Shown here: positions 56,380 to 64,000 of the stretch, in pieces
Layout: each line of letters starts with the position of its first letter
How positions within the stretch are numbered: the stretch's first letter is position 1
Origin: Collimonas fungivorans Ter331
GTDB lineage: Bacteria > Pseudomonadota > Gammaproteobacteria > Burkholderiales > Burkholderiaceae_D
Direction of reading: 5' to 3'
Length of the DNA stretch: 64,000 nt
Assembly: GCF_000221045.1 (NCBI RefSeq)
Contig: NC_015856.1
Coordinates: 3,802,542 to 3,866,541, forward strand
Notes under the pieces: generated by a model
Databases searched by the model: none
What the model was told of the DNA's origin: nothing
The model's input: the letters and a program-made list of their open reading frames with translations, nothing else
Position numbers and translations under genes: made by a program

Positions 56380-56925
56380 GTGAGCGCACTGTTCATCGCG
56401 TACGTCTATCCCGGCTGGCACGCGTCGTCGTTCCGTCCAGGTTTCGACGAGTGGAAACTGCTCGACCGCTTCCGGTCTTACTACGAGGGGCACGTGACGC
56501 CGCCCAGGCCGCAGGCCGGGTATTACGACGACTCCCGTCCCGAAACGGCCGAGGCAAGCATGCGCCAGGCGAGCGCCTACGGCATTGCCGGATTTTCCTA
56601 TTTCGCTTACTACCGGCGCGGCGGATTTGTCCTCGACGCACCTGTCGATGCAGCATTCGCGCGCGCCACAACCGTATCTGCGTTTCAATTGTCGCTGACG
56701 CTTTGCCTGCGCTTGCCGCATCGCGCACTGCCGCTGCCGCTCGACTACCGCCACTGGCGCGATGCCCGCCAGGCGGCTGCCGAGCCCTGCCTGCAACCGG
56801 ATATCGCCCGGCGCGCAGAGATCCCACGGCAGCATACTTTTAGCGAAGTCTCCGACCTCATCGGAGGTTCCGAACTGGAAGGCTTCTCGGTCGCATCATT
56901 CCTGCGAATGAAAAACTGCAGATAG
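56380..56925 (+). CDS. WbsX/GH99-like protein, N-terminal half, copy 1
   Basis: 181 aa, GTG start (AGGATTTATC upstream). FIAYVYPGWHASSFRPGFDE, W, YEGHVTPPRPQAGYYDDSRP and ASAYGIAGFSYFAYYRRGGF match the N-terminal part of WbsX/GH99-like glycan proteins (iayyfPqwHp...gfdEW...G...P..P..GYYD...GI.GF.f..Y). The domain stops after CLRLPHRALPLPL, where full-length relatives continue to the catalytic half. A short unique tail (HTFSEVSDLIGGSELEGF) follows. The matching C-terminal half is a separate gene at 57553. Confidence 0.8.
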   Translation: MSALFIAYVYPGWHASSFRPGFDEWKLLDRFRSYYEGHVTPPRPQAGYYDDSRPETAEASMRQASAYGIAGFSYFAYYRRGGFVLDAPVDAAFARATTVSAFQLSLTLCLRLPHRALPLPLDYRHWRDARQAAAEPCLQPDIARRAEIPRQHTFSEVSDLIGGSELEGFSVASFLRMKNCR

Positions 56926-56976
56926 CCGCTTATCCACCTCATGCGCCGATGACCGGCGAAAAAAGGGAGAAACATC

Positions 56977-57534
56977 ATGTCCGACGACGGCGACTATGGC
57001 TCTTGGTTCCACCACGACTGGGTAGAAGACTTGATCGATGTCATCAGATCCTATGTGGTGGATCCGGTCGACATCACCTTCGGCCAGCTGCGCGAACTGG
57101 TCGGCGCGGTCACCGAGCTCGACGTAGCCGGCGGCAACGCCGGCAAAGTGACGCTGCGCGCACTGGAGGCCACCATCCGCAGCCACAATGCGACGTTCCT
57201 GCCGGTGTCTTCGGTATTCGGCATCGTCGAGCTGTGCAGCAAGCATGCGAAAGCCGCCCACGGCCGCAGTTCGGTGCTGGACAGCCTGACGATGAACCAG
57301 CTGGGCGCCATCATGCGGCCCCAGTTTGCGCGGCTGAAACTGGAAGACCTGGTCGGCGTCGCCAAGCTGGCATCGCGCCAGGCGCGCCATGTCGACGTCT
57401 TCGACCAGGTCACCGTGGAACTGCTGACGCATTCGCTCTCGCATTCTGCCTTGCGCGCATTTACGCTTGCCGAATTGCGAACCACCCTGGAAGGATTGGC
57501 GACATCGGGAGTCTTCGCGAAGAGCGAGAAGTAA
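56977..57534 (+). CDS. Unknown protein between split WbsX-like halves
   Basis: 185 aa, strong AAAAGGGAGAAACATC ribosome-binding site. Starts MSDDGDYGSWFHHDWVEDLI. Mostly helical by composition, soluble. Contains repeated short motifs of the type (F/L)T-x2-(E/Q)L-x2-(L/I) : DITFGQLRELVG, SLTMNQLGAIMRP, AFTLAELRTTLEG, which recur in the tails of both N-terminal WbsX-like halves. No family recognised. Its position between the two halves suggests an assembly or substrate-binding partner. Confidence 0.7.
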   Translation: MSDDGDYGSWFHHDWVEDLIDVIRSYVVDPVDITFGQLRELVGAVTELDVAGGNAGKVTLRALEATIRSHNATFLPVSSVFGIVELCSKHAKAAHGRSSVLDSLTMNQLGAIMRPQFARLKLEDLVGVAKLASRQARHVDVFDQVTVELLTHSLSHSALRAFTLAELRTTLEGLATSGVFAKSEK

Positions 57535-57552
57535 TTCCGTCCAGGCGCCGCC

Positions 57553-58335
57553 ATGAATCGGGACAATCCGCACGAGCGGCTCGAACTGCTCGACTGGCAA
57601 AGCATGATTGCGTTATTCGAAGGATGGGCCGAGCGCTACTGCGCACATCCTTCGTATTTCCGCATCGGCGGCCGGCCGGTATGTTCGTTCCTGAACCTGG
57701 GCGATTTCGTGAACACCTATGGTCTGGATGGATTCCAGCTCATCATCCAGACCGCCCGCCAGATCATGCAAAGGCGCCTGGGGCAGGATCCTTTTGTCAT
57801 CGGCGTGTTTGGCGAAGCCACCTTGAAGCACTGCGCGCTGGCGAACCTGACTTCGATCGACGGCACCACGGGCTACGGACTGCTGCCGGAATGGACCGGC
57901 CCGCCGGTGCAGCACTATGCCGAACTGATTCCGCGCAGGACCGCCGAATGGGCCATGGTGCAGCGTCATCTGCGGGTGCCGTTCTTTCCCGTCGTGTGCG
58001 CCGGCTGGGATGCAACCGTGCGCGGCGAATGGGCGGCGGACCTGCGCAACTGCCGCGGCTTTCCCTGGCGCCCGGTAGTCGACGGCGTCAACGCCGAACT
58101 GTTCGGCCACTTCGTCGATGCCGCGGTCGCTTTCAACCTTGCCCACCACCCGGAGCTCAATGTGGTCTATGTGCATGCATGGAACGAATGGACGGAATCT
58201 TCCGCGATCGAACCCAGCGACCGCTTCGGCGACCAGTTCCTGCGGCAGCTGGCGCAGCGGACGCGCCCGATGCCGCTCGAACCGACTCCGAACCTGCCCT
58301 TGAATGGCGCTAACCACCGGGACATATCGACATGA
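57553..58335 (+). CDS. WbsX/GH99-like protein, C-terminal half, copy 1
   Basis: 260 aa. FEGWAERYCAHPSYFRIGGR and PVCSFLNLGDF, then PFFPVVCAGWDATVRGEWA and YVHAWNEWTESSAIEPSDRF. The N-E-W-T-E motif (Glu212, Glu215) corresponds to the catalytic NEWxE pair of GH99 endo-mannosidases and the WbsX domain. It has no N-terminal half of its own; that is the gene at 56380. Ends in ATGA overlapping the next gene. Possibly a glycan hydrolase or transglycosylase assembled from two chains. Confidence 0.8.
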   Translation: MNRDNPHERLELLDWQSMIALFEGWAERYCAHPSYFRIGGRPVCSFLNLGDFVNTYGLDGFQLIIQTARQIMQRRLGQDPFVIGVFGEATLKHCALANLTSIDGTTGYGLLPEWTGPPVQHYAELIPRRTAEWAMVQRHLRVPFFPVVCAGWDATVRGEWAADLRNCRGFPWRPVVDGVNAELFGHFVDAAVAFNLAHHPELNVVYVHAWNEWTESSAIEPSDRFGDQFLRQLAQRTRPMPLEPTPNLPLNGANHRDIST

Positions 58336-58889
58336 AACAACCTACACAGTTCATCGCCTATGTCTATCCTGGCTGGCACGCCAATGCATTCCGCGGCGAT
58401 TTTGACGAATGGACCCTGTTTGACAAGTTCTCGCCCTATTTTGACGGGCACCAGATGCCGTCGCGCCCTGCAGCCGGATTCTATGACGACAGCCAGCAGT
58501 CATGTTCAAGACGGCAGGTGCAGGAAGCCGCTGACGCCGGCATCAATGGCTTCACCTATTTTTTTTATTACGGCAACGACGGTCCGATCATGGCCGAACC
58601 GCTTGGCGCTGCCCTCGATGCAGCGGCCGCAGCCGACACTGTAGCTGATACCGCATTCGAGGTAGGAACAACCTGGTGCCTACGCCTGCCCCACACAAAT
58701 TTTCCCATTCCACTGGTTTCCGACGGCATGGGAATCAGCATCGACAGGATTACAGGCAAGGCCGCGCCGGACGGCGAATTCACCATCGGTGAGCTGGGCC
58801 GGGTGCTGGGACCGAATTGCCTTGACCAGCTTTCGCTCAGCGCAGCAATGCGGCTGACGCAAATCGGGCCCAGGCAGAAAAAGAAATAA
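58332..58889 (+). CDS. WbsX/GH99-like protein, N-terminal half, copy 2
   Basis: 185 aa. A paralogue of the gene at 56380: FIAYVYPGWHANAFRGDFDE, FDGHQMPSRPAAGFYDDSQQ, AADAGINGFTYFFYYGNDGP and again a truncated end CLRLPHTNFPIPL. Tail EFTIGELGRVLGPNCLDQLS carries the same short motif as the 185-aa protein. ATG overlaps the preceding stop (ATGA), indicating coupled translation. Confidence 0.8.
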   Translation: MKQPTQFIAYVYPGWHANAFRGDFDEWTLFDKFSPYFDGHQMPSRPAAGFYDDSQQSCSRRQVQEAADAGINGFTYFFYYGNDGPIMAEPLGAALDAAAAADTVADTAFEVGTTWCLRLPHTNFPIPLVSDGMGISIDRITGKAAPDGEFTIGELGRVLGPNCLDQLSLSAAMRLTQIGPRQKKK

Positions 58890-58951
58890 CCGGCCACTTT
58901 GTGCGGGAAGGAAAGACCAGGCGCAGCGATATCGAAGAAAACGAGGCTTCC

Positions 58952-59635
58952 ATGCTAAATCACCTGATCGTGAAGTACGACATAGAGCGCTATCCTTTTG
59001 CGCGCATCGTCGCCAGCCACTTGAAATGCTCGAACCTCGCCGCCATCCATCATGTCCATCAATATCCGAGATTCGACTGCGCCATTGAGCAGTCCACCGA
59101 GCTGCACCATCGGCTGTATGCGATCGGCAAGGAATTCTTCGATGTCTACGGCCGCTTCATCAGGGACCAGATCGCGCCGATGATCGGCGACGAAATCGTG
59201 TACCAGGCGCGGCCGAACTTCCGCTTCCAGCTGCCCGGAAACGTCGCCGTATCCGGCTTCCATCGCGACCGGGACAACCATCATCACACTGCCGAAATCA
59301 ATTTCTGGGTGCCGCTCACGCCGGTCTCGGAGCATACCGCCGTATGGATCGAATCGAGCGAAGGGAAACAGGATTTCCATCCCTATGTGGCCCAGTACGG
59401 CGAGATCCTGGTGTTCGACGGTGCCAACCTCATGCATGGCAATGTCGTCAACGAAAGCCAGGTCACCCGCTTCAGTTTCGATTTCCGCGCAGTGCCGGCG
59501 CGCCTGTTCGAGAACACCGGCATGCGCAGCGTAAACACGGAAGTCCCGATGTCTGTCGGCGGCTATTTTGCGCCGCTCGATCTTGCGCCTGCCCGCGATA
59601 TCGCTGCATCGGATGCGGCCTGCCATGTCGACTAA
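58952..59635 (+). CDS. Fe(II)/2-oxoglutarate oxygenase, StrG/phytanoyl-CoA hydroxylase-like
   Basis: 227 aa from the ATG at 58952 (ACGAGGCTTCC upstream; a GTG at 58901 would add 17 residues). The facial triad is visible: GFHRDRDNHHHTAEINFWVP gives His104 and Asp106, LMHGNVVN gives His162, and Arg173 in VTRFSFDFR can hold 2-oxoglutarate. The region from FHRD to DFR resembles StrG-type proteins of aminoglycoside clusters. Probably hydroxylates a sugar or amino-acid precursor. Its last 11 bases overlap the next gene. Confidence 0.85.
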   Translation: MLNHLIVKYDIERYPFARIVASHLKCSNLAAIHHVHQYPRFDCAIEQSTELHHRLYAIGKEFFDVYGRFIRDQIAPMIGDEIVYQARPNFRFQLPGNVAVSGFHRDRDNHHHTAEINFWVPLTPVSEHTAVWIESSEGKQDFHPYVAQYGEILVFDGANLMHGNVVNESQVTRFSFDFRAVPARLFENTGMRSVNTEVPMSVGGYFAPLDLAPARDIAASDAACHVD

Positions 59636-60389
59636 CCCGGCGACCAGGAATCCGCAGCCGCTGCGCCCTGTCATCCAGCGCTCGGGCCGGTTGAGCATCG
59701 GCGCCGTCGACGGTTTTCTCGACGACTGGATCGCCCGGTTTGCTTCGCGCCGGGCGTTTCTCCGGATTGACGGCCGCCCGGTGCTGTCGCTGCTCAACGT
59801 TACCGATTTCGACAAGCTCTATGGGACGGACGGCTTCCTGTTCCTGCTGCAGTACATCCGCCGCAAGCTGATCTCCCATTTCGGCGTGAATCCCTTTCTG
59901 ATCGGCGTCTTTCCGCTGATCGACGAATACCACACCAGAATTCTCCAGCGCTTGCCGGTAGACGCCGTCACCGGGTACGGCATGCTGCCCGACTGGGAAG
60001 GGCCGCCGGTGCAATGGTACGGCGAACTGATACCCAAGCGGGTGGCCGAATGGCATCGGCTCCAGCAGCGGCTCAGCATCCCGTTCCTGCCGGTGGTCTG
60101 CGCCGGCTGGGACGCCACGCTGCGCGGTGCGCCGGTCGCCGACATCCGGCAAGTGCGAGGTTTCCCCTGGCGGCCGATCGTGGCCGGCGTCACGCCCCAG
60201 CTGTTCGGCCGCTTCCTGGACGAAGCGATTGCCTTCAACCAGCGCTGGCACCCGGCCCACCGCGTGGTTTTCCTGCACGCCTACAACGAATGGACCGAGG
60301 CTTCGGCTATCGAGCCCAGCGAACGGTTTGGCTCGGGCTTCCTGGAGCAGATTCACGCCAGGTCCAGGCAGCTGGAAGGAGCGTTATGA
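59625..60389 (+). CDS. WbsX/GH99-like protein, C-terminal half, copy 2
   Basis: 254 aa. Close paralogue of the gene at 57553 (shared PPVQ-Y-ELIP-R-AEW, PVVCAGWDAT, RGFPWRPIV and EWTEASAIEPSERFGSGFL). The catalytic-type NEWTE is kept (Glu222, Glu225). Start taken at MSTNPATRN, 11 bp inside the oxygenase gene; stop overlaps the formyltransferase start (ATGA). N-terminal partner is the gene at 58332. Confidence 0.8.
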   Translation: MSTNPATRNPQPLRPVIQRSGRLSIGAVDGFLDDWIARFASRRAFLRIDGRPVLSLLNVTDFDKLYGTDGFLFLLQYIRRKLISHFGVNPFLIGVFPLIDEYHTRILQRLPVDAVTGYGMLPDWEGPPVQWYGELIPKRVAEWHRLQQRLSIPFLPVVCAGWDATLRGAPVADIRQVRGFPWRPIVAGVTPQLFGRFLDEAIAFNQRWHPAHRVVFLHAYNEWTEASAIEPSERFGSGFLEQIHARSRQLEGAL

Positions 60390-61228
60390 AACTGCTAATC
60401 GCCGGCAAGAGTTTCATCGGCTGCCACAGCTTGCGCCATGCCAGCGACATGCGGGCGCTGGGTATAACCGGCTATACGCTGCTGGCGCTGCCCAATGCCG
60501 GCGGTGACACTGCCTGGGAACCGTCAATGCGCCGCACTGCGCGCCAGCTTGGCGTCGATATCGTCGACGACATCGCCGCTGCCGGCCTCAGCGGCAGCGA
60601 TATATTCCTGTCGGTCGAATACGATCGCAAAGTCCGCATCGAGGATTTGGGCGGCGCCCGCGCCTACAATCTCCACCTGGCGGCGCTGCCTGGCTATCGC
60701 GGCTGCCTCAACAGCACCTGGCCGCTGCGCAATGGCGAATCTACCGCGGCCGCCACGCTGCACCAGCTGACCGACAAAATAGACGCGGGACCGGTGATCG
60801 CCGTTCGCCGATTCCAGATTTCAGCGTTTCATAGCGCCTTCGATTTGTATCTCCTCCTGCAACGCCATGGGTTCGAACTGGTGAAGGAACAATTCGCCGC
60901 CATGCTCACCGCCGATCACGTCCTGCAGCCGCAAGCTGCCGGCCAGGCGGCTTTTTATGCGCGAGGCTCGATCGATTTCCAGTCCCTGGACGTCGGTGAT
61001 TTCGAGCGGCCGGCGCGTGTTGTCGATGGCTGGGTGCGCTCCCTGATTTTTCCGCCGCATCAGCTTCCCCGATTCGGCGGACGCGCCATCTGTGCCTGCG
61101 AATGCATTGCGCTGCCGCGCAGGAAGCAGCACCGGCCGGGAGAGGTAGCCGCCGGCAGCGGCAGCCACGCAGTGATCGCCTGCGGAGATGGTTATGTGCG
61201 CTTCGAATTCGAGGGAGGCTTGCAATGA
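60386..61228 (+). CDS. Formyltransferase family protein
   Basis: 280 aa. Formyl-tetrahydrofolate-dependent transferase fold: NLHLAALPGYRGCLNSTWPL and HQLTDKIDAGPVIAV supply the conserved N95, H97 and D133 of the Fmt/ArnA/PurN catalytic triad. A C-terminal OB-like part (FYARGSIDFQSLDVGDFERP) is as in sugar-nucleotide N-formyltransferases. With the adjacent aminotransferase this suggests an N-formylated amino sugar. Methionyl-tRNA Fmt is not implied: it is longer and found elsewhere in genomes. Confidence 0.88.
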   Translation: MKLLIAGKSFIGCHSLRHASDMRALGITGYTLLALPNAGGDTAWEPSMRRTARQLGVDIVDDIAAAGLSGSDIFLSVEYDRKVRIEDLGGARAYNLHLAALPGYRGCLNSTWPLRNGESTAAATLHQLTDKIDAGPVIAVRRFQISAFHSAFDLYLLLQRHGFELVKEQFAAMLTADHVLQPQAAGQAAFYARGSIDFQSLDVGDFERPARVVDGWVRSLIFPPHQLPRFGGRAICACECIALPRRKQHRPGEVAAGSGSHAVIACGDGYVRFEFEGGLQ

Positions 61229-62385
61229 ACATCGCTTCGGCAAAGATCGTCATGCCGGCAGAGGATATCGACGAAATCACGCGAAACATCCGCCTCATTC
61301 TCGAAAGCGGGCGGCTTATCCTCGGGCCTTACACCGAGGCCTTCGAACACGCTCTGTCAAGCATGCATGGCGGCGCGCACGCAATCGCCGTCAGCAACGG
61401 TACCGGTGCGCTGGAAATCATCCTGCGCGCGCTGGGCGTGCAGGGCAGACAGGTAGTGGTTCCTGCCAATACCTTTTTTGCGACAGCCGCAGCAGCGCTG
61501 CATGCCGGCGCCACCCTGCGCTTTGCCGACGTCGGCGCGCAGACCATGATGCTTACCCTGGCGAGCGTCGAACGCGCGGTGACGGCCGATACCGCAGCGG
61601 TGGTCATGGTGCATATCGGCGGCGCCATTTCGCCAGAACTGGATGCGATCAAAGCGTTTTGCGAAGCGCGCGGCATATATCTGGCTGAAGATGCGGCGCA
61701 CGCCCTGGGATCGACCTATCAAGGACGGGCGGCAGGAACGCTCGGCGCAGCAGGCTCATTCTCGTTCTATCCGACCAAGATCGTCACTTGCGGCGAAGGC
61801 GGCGCGATCATCACGCACGATGCAGCGATTGCGCGCGAAGCCGTCATTCACCGCGACCAGGGCAAACAGGCTTTTTCCGAGAATTGCCACATCCGGCTCG
61901 GCTATAACTGGCGCCTGAGCGAAATTCATGCGGCGGTTGGACTGGTCCAGCTACGGCGGCTGCAGCAGTTCATCACGGCAAAACGCGCCGTTGCCGCAAG
62001 ATACGACCAGCGCATCGCTGTCCTCGACGGCGTCACGCCGGTCCCGGAAGGCGCCGGCGTACGTTCGAATTACCATAAATATGTTGTGCTGCTCGATGCC
62101 GGCTGCGACAGGGCGATGCTGCGCTCCATGATGCAGGAAACGGCTGGCATCCAGCTTGGAACCGGCGTCTACGATGTGCCGCTGCATCTGCAGCCGGTTT
62201 TTTCGGGCATGGACAATACCGGCCTGCAGGTAGCGGAAGACGTTTGCGCCCGCCACGTCTGCCTGCCGATTCATTCCGACATGACATTTGCGGACGCCGA
62301 CCGCGTCATTACCGCGCTGGCCGCCTGCCTGGCCCGCTTGCGCAAAACCGCGGCGCCGCTTGTCCACGAAGGCGATCTGCAATGA
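61225..62385 (+). CDS. DegT/DnrJ/EryC1/StrS family aminotransferase
   Basis: 386 aa PLP enzyme. VSNGTGALEIILRALGV near the N-terminus, LAEDAAHALGSTYQG (Asp156 stacking PLP), and GSFSFYPTKIVTCGEGGAII with Schiff-base Lys185. YNWRLSEIHAAVGLVQL is the sugar-aminotransferase signature. Likely transaminates a keto-sugar or related intermediate. ATGA-coupled to the formyltransferase. Its stop overlaps a 13-codon frame leading to the next gene. Confidence 0.92.
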   Translation: MNIASAKIVMPAEDIDEITRNIRLILESGRLILGPYTEAFEHALSSMHGGAHAIAVSNGTGALEIILRALGVQGRQVVVPANTFFATAAAALHAGATLRFADVGAQTMMLTLASVERAVTADTAAVVMVHIGGAISPELDAIKAFCEARGIYLAEDAAHALGSTYQGRAAGTLGAAGSFSFYPTKIVTCGEGGAIITHDAAIAREAVIHRDQGKQAFSENCHIRLGYNWRLSEIHAAVGLVQLRRLQQFITAKRAVAARYDQRIAVLDGVTPVPEGAGVRSNYHKYVVLLDAGCDRAMLRSMMQETAGIQLGTGVYDVPLHLQPVFSGMDNTGLQVAEDVCARHVCLPIHSDMTFADADRVITALAACLARLRKTAAPLVHEGDLQ

Positions 62386-62415
62386 AAACGCAGGCTTCCC
62401 ACACCGCAGCGCGCC

Positions 62416-63666
62416 ATGGATAGGCATGCTGCGCTGCCTCGCATGCGCCCTCCTGCGCCGCCCCTATGGAGCGATTGCCTGCTGACGGTCGGCGTCACCG
62501 GGACCAACGGCAAGACTTCGACTACCGGCATGGTGGCAAACGCGCTTGGCTGCCTGCAACAGCCGGTGGCTCGCATCACCAGCATCGGCGCCTATGTCGG
62601 CAGCGAGCACATGAACGTGCCGCGCAGCTACGCCGGCCTGGTCGAGACGATGCGCGCGGTCTTGCAGCGTGGCGGCCATTACGCCGCGCTTGAGCTGGCC
62701 AGCTGGTCGTTGGCCCAGGGTTTCATGCAAGCGTGGCCGTGCCAGGTTGGCGTCTTTACCAACCTTACCCCCGAACATATGGATATCCACGGCTCGATGG
62801 AAAACTACCTGGCCGCCAAGACCCAGCTGTTCATCAACCTGCCGGAAGCGGGGATCGCCGTGCTCAATGGCTGCGACCCGGCGTCAGAAGTTATCGCAGC
62901 CGTCACGCCGCCTGGAACGCGGATCATTTATTACGGTACGGCGTCGCGCGGCCGGCCGCGGCACGCGCTGGACATTATCGCGGACGAGGTTGCCGTGAGC
63001 TGGACCGGCACCCGCCTGCGCTTGTCGGCAGCAGCCGGCCTCGGTGCAGTGCCGGTGAAACTGACGCTGCGGGCGATTGGTGAAATTTACGCGGAAAATG
63101 CGCTAGCCGCACTGGCTGCAGCCATCGGCGCTGGTGTCCCGGCGCAGCAGGCGGCCGATGCCATTGCGGCAACCGCGCCGCCGCCGGGCCGCTTTGAAAT
63201 ACTCGGGCAATCACCATGGATCGTGCTGGACTATGCCCACACGCCCGATGCCATCTGCCGTACGCTTTCCACGGCGCGCCAGTTGAGCCACGGCTGCATC
63301 TCGATCGTCTTCGGCGCCGGCGGCGACCGCGACCGGCCCAAGCGGAAGCTGATGGGACAGGCGGCAATGGCGGCCGACCGCGTGTTCCTTACCAGCGACA
63401 ATCCGCGCAACGAAGATCCGCTGGCCATCATCGAAGATATCCGGCTTGGACTGCAAGGACATCGGGACATCAGTGTCAATCCCGATCGCAGGCAGGCCAT
63501 CATCGCAGCGCTTGCAGCGGCCTCGGGCGACGATGTCGTCATCCTCGCCGGCCGCGGCCCGGAGACGCACCAATGCGTACGGGCGGCCTGGCACCCCATG
63601 TGCGACGCCGATATCGTCCGGGAGATCATCGGCGGCGAACCGGTGGTTCACGAAGGATGGACATGA
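62416..63666 (+). CDS. Mur ligase family protein, MurE-like without domain 1
   Basis: 416 aa. The ATP-binding central domain begins almost at the start: VGVTGTNGKTSTTGMVANAL (P-loop residues 29-36), then FTNLTPEHMDIHGSMENYLAAKTQLF, NALAALAAAIGAGV and a C-terminal domain WIVLDYAHTPDAI, VFGAGGDRDRPKRKLMG, TSDNPRNEDP (MurE DNPR-type motif). The first about 90 residues of MurE, which bind the UDP-sugar, are missing. It probably joins an amino acid or peptide to a non-peptidoglycan acceptor. Stop overlaps the next ATG. Confidence 0.88.
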   Translation: MDRHAALPRMRPPAPPLWSDCLLTVGVTGTNGKTSTTGMVANALGCLQQPVARITSIGAYVGSEHMNVPRSYAGLVETMRAVLQRGGHYAALELASWSLAQGFMQAWPCQVGVFTNLTPEHMDIHGSMENYLAAKTQLFINLPEAGIAVLNGCDPASEVIAAVTPPGTRIIYYGTASRGRPRHALDIIADEVAVSWTGTRLRLSAAAGLGAVPVKLTLRAIGEIYAENALAALAAAIGAGVPAQQAADAIAATAPPPGRFEILGQSPWIVLDYAHTPDAICRTLSTARQLSHGCISIVFGAGGDRDRPKRKLMGQAAMAADRVFLTSDNPRNEDPLAIIEDIRLGLQGHRDISVNPDRRQAIIAALAAASGDDVVILAGRGPETHQCVRAAWHPMCDADIVREIIGGEPVVHEGWT

Positions 63667-64000
63667 CGGCTCCCAAAAAAATACTGCTGGTCAACGGCTG
63701 CAGCCACACCGCGGGATCGGAAATCGATACGCTTGGCGTGGCGCCGCACGGGTATTCGCCGGAAAAGGCATTCGGCGCCCATCTTGCCAATGCAATGGGT
63801 TGCGACGATTACGTCAACATTGCAATGCCCGGGGGTTCCAACGAACGGATCACGCGCACCACGATCGACTGGATAGGCAAATACCATAAGCCCGCGGACC
63901 AGCTGTTCGTGGTGATCATGTGGACCGGCCGCGACCGCTTCGAACTTTACGACGACCGCAACCGGATCTGGCTCAGCCTGTGTCCGGGCGTAGAACGCTC
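63663..64000 (+). CDS. SGNH-like hydrolase, 5' part (runs off window)
   Basis: 112 codons visible. MTAPKKILLVNGCSHTAGSE resembles SGNH/GDSL block I with the nucleophile Ser in NGCSHT, AMPGGSNERITR matches the GxN block III, and VVIMWTGRDRF follows. ATGA-coupled to the Mur ligase. Could deacylate or acylate a glycan. The catalytic Asp-His end is beyond the window. Confidence 0.65.
   Translation, partial: MTAPKKILLVNGCSHTAGSEIDTLGVAPHGYSPEKAFGAHLANAMGCDDYVNIAMPGGSNERITRTTIDWIGKYHKPADQLFVVIMWTGRDRFELYDDRNRIWLSLCPGVER

Overview
The window is high-GC chromosomal DNA from a betaproteobacterium. Gene content and order (glnE; tkt with gapA; ribF-ileS-lspA-coaBC-dut; clpS-clpA beside a cold-shock gene; icd divergent from rluE; rpsT next to murJ) fit Burkholderiales, most likely Oxalobacteraceae near Collimonas. 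The genus is my inference from protein and gene-order resemblance, not from a search. No rRNA genes, plasmid genes, complete phage or CRISPR array are present.

Layout. 1-30 kb is a dense core block: yhdP (5' end of the gene only), glnE, a leftward tkt-GNAT-gapA operon, rsmE, a YidB-like protein, ribF, ileS, lspA, coaBC, dut, an M48-like lipoprotein without its metal motif, clpS-clpA, a cold-shock protein, icd/rluE, rpsT, murJ, a SirB1-type protein and uup. 30-39.6 kb is more accessory: a TetR/MFS efflux pair with matching operator sites, a qorB/ytfH redox pair, an SDR, a TonB siderophore receptor, and eroded fragments of a SnoaL-like gene and a threonine aldolase. 39.5-43.9 kb looks like a decayed, AT-richer island that ends at tRNA-Arg(CCU). 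It holds a broken copper-chaperone gene, a DUF2946 protein, hemerythrin, an orphan Imm51 immunity protein, a transposase N-terminal domain and an integrase fragment beside the tRNA. 44-52.5 kb carries a diguanylate cyclase, several small exported proteins, a ketopantoate reductase/Mpo1-like pair, an AraC regulator, a JmjC-like cupin and a lipoprotein.

52.8-56 kb holds a LysR/oxidoreductase pair and two small conserved genes. It is bracketed by two identical, oppositely oriented 20-bp sites whose arms (ACCTGT-N8-ACAGGT) are those of a canonical LuxR-type box. No luxI or luxR gene is in view.

56.4 kb to the end is the most unusual part: a rightward, largely ATGA-coupled operon. A GH99-like/WbsX-type glycan protein appears twice, each time as separate N-terminal and C-terminal polypeptides with another gene between them (an unknown 185-aa protein in one module, an Fe(II)/2-oxoglutarate oxygenase in the other). 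A formyltransferase, a DegT/DnrJ/EryC1 aminotransferase, a MurE-like ligase lacking the UDP-substrate domain and the start of an SGNH-like hydrolase follow. This suggests a pathway making or attaching a modified, possibly N-formylated amino-sugar or peptide-linked product. It continues beyond the right edge, so the product cannot be named.
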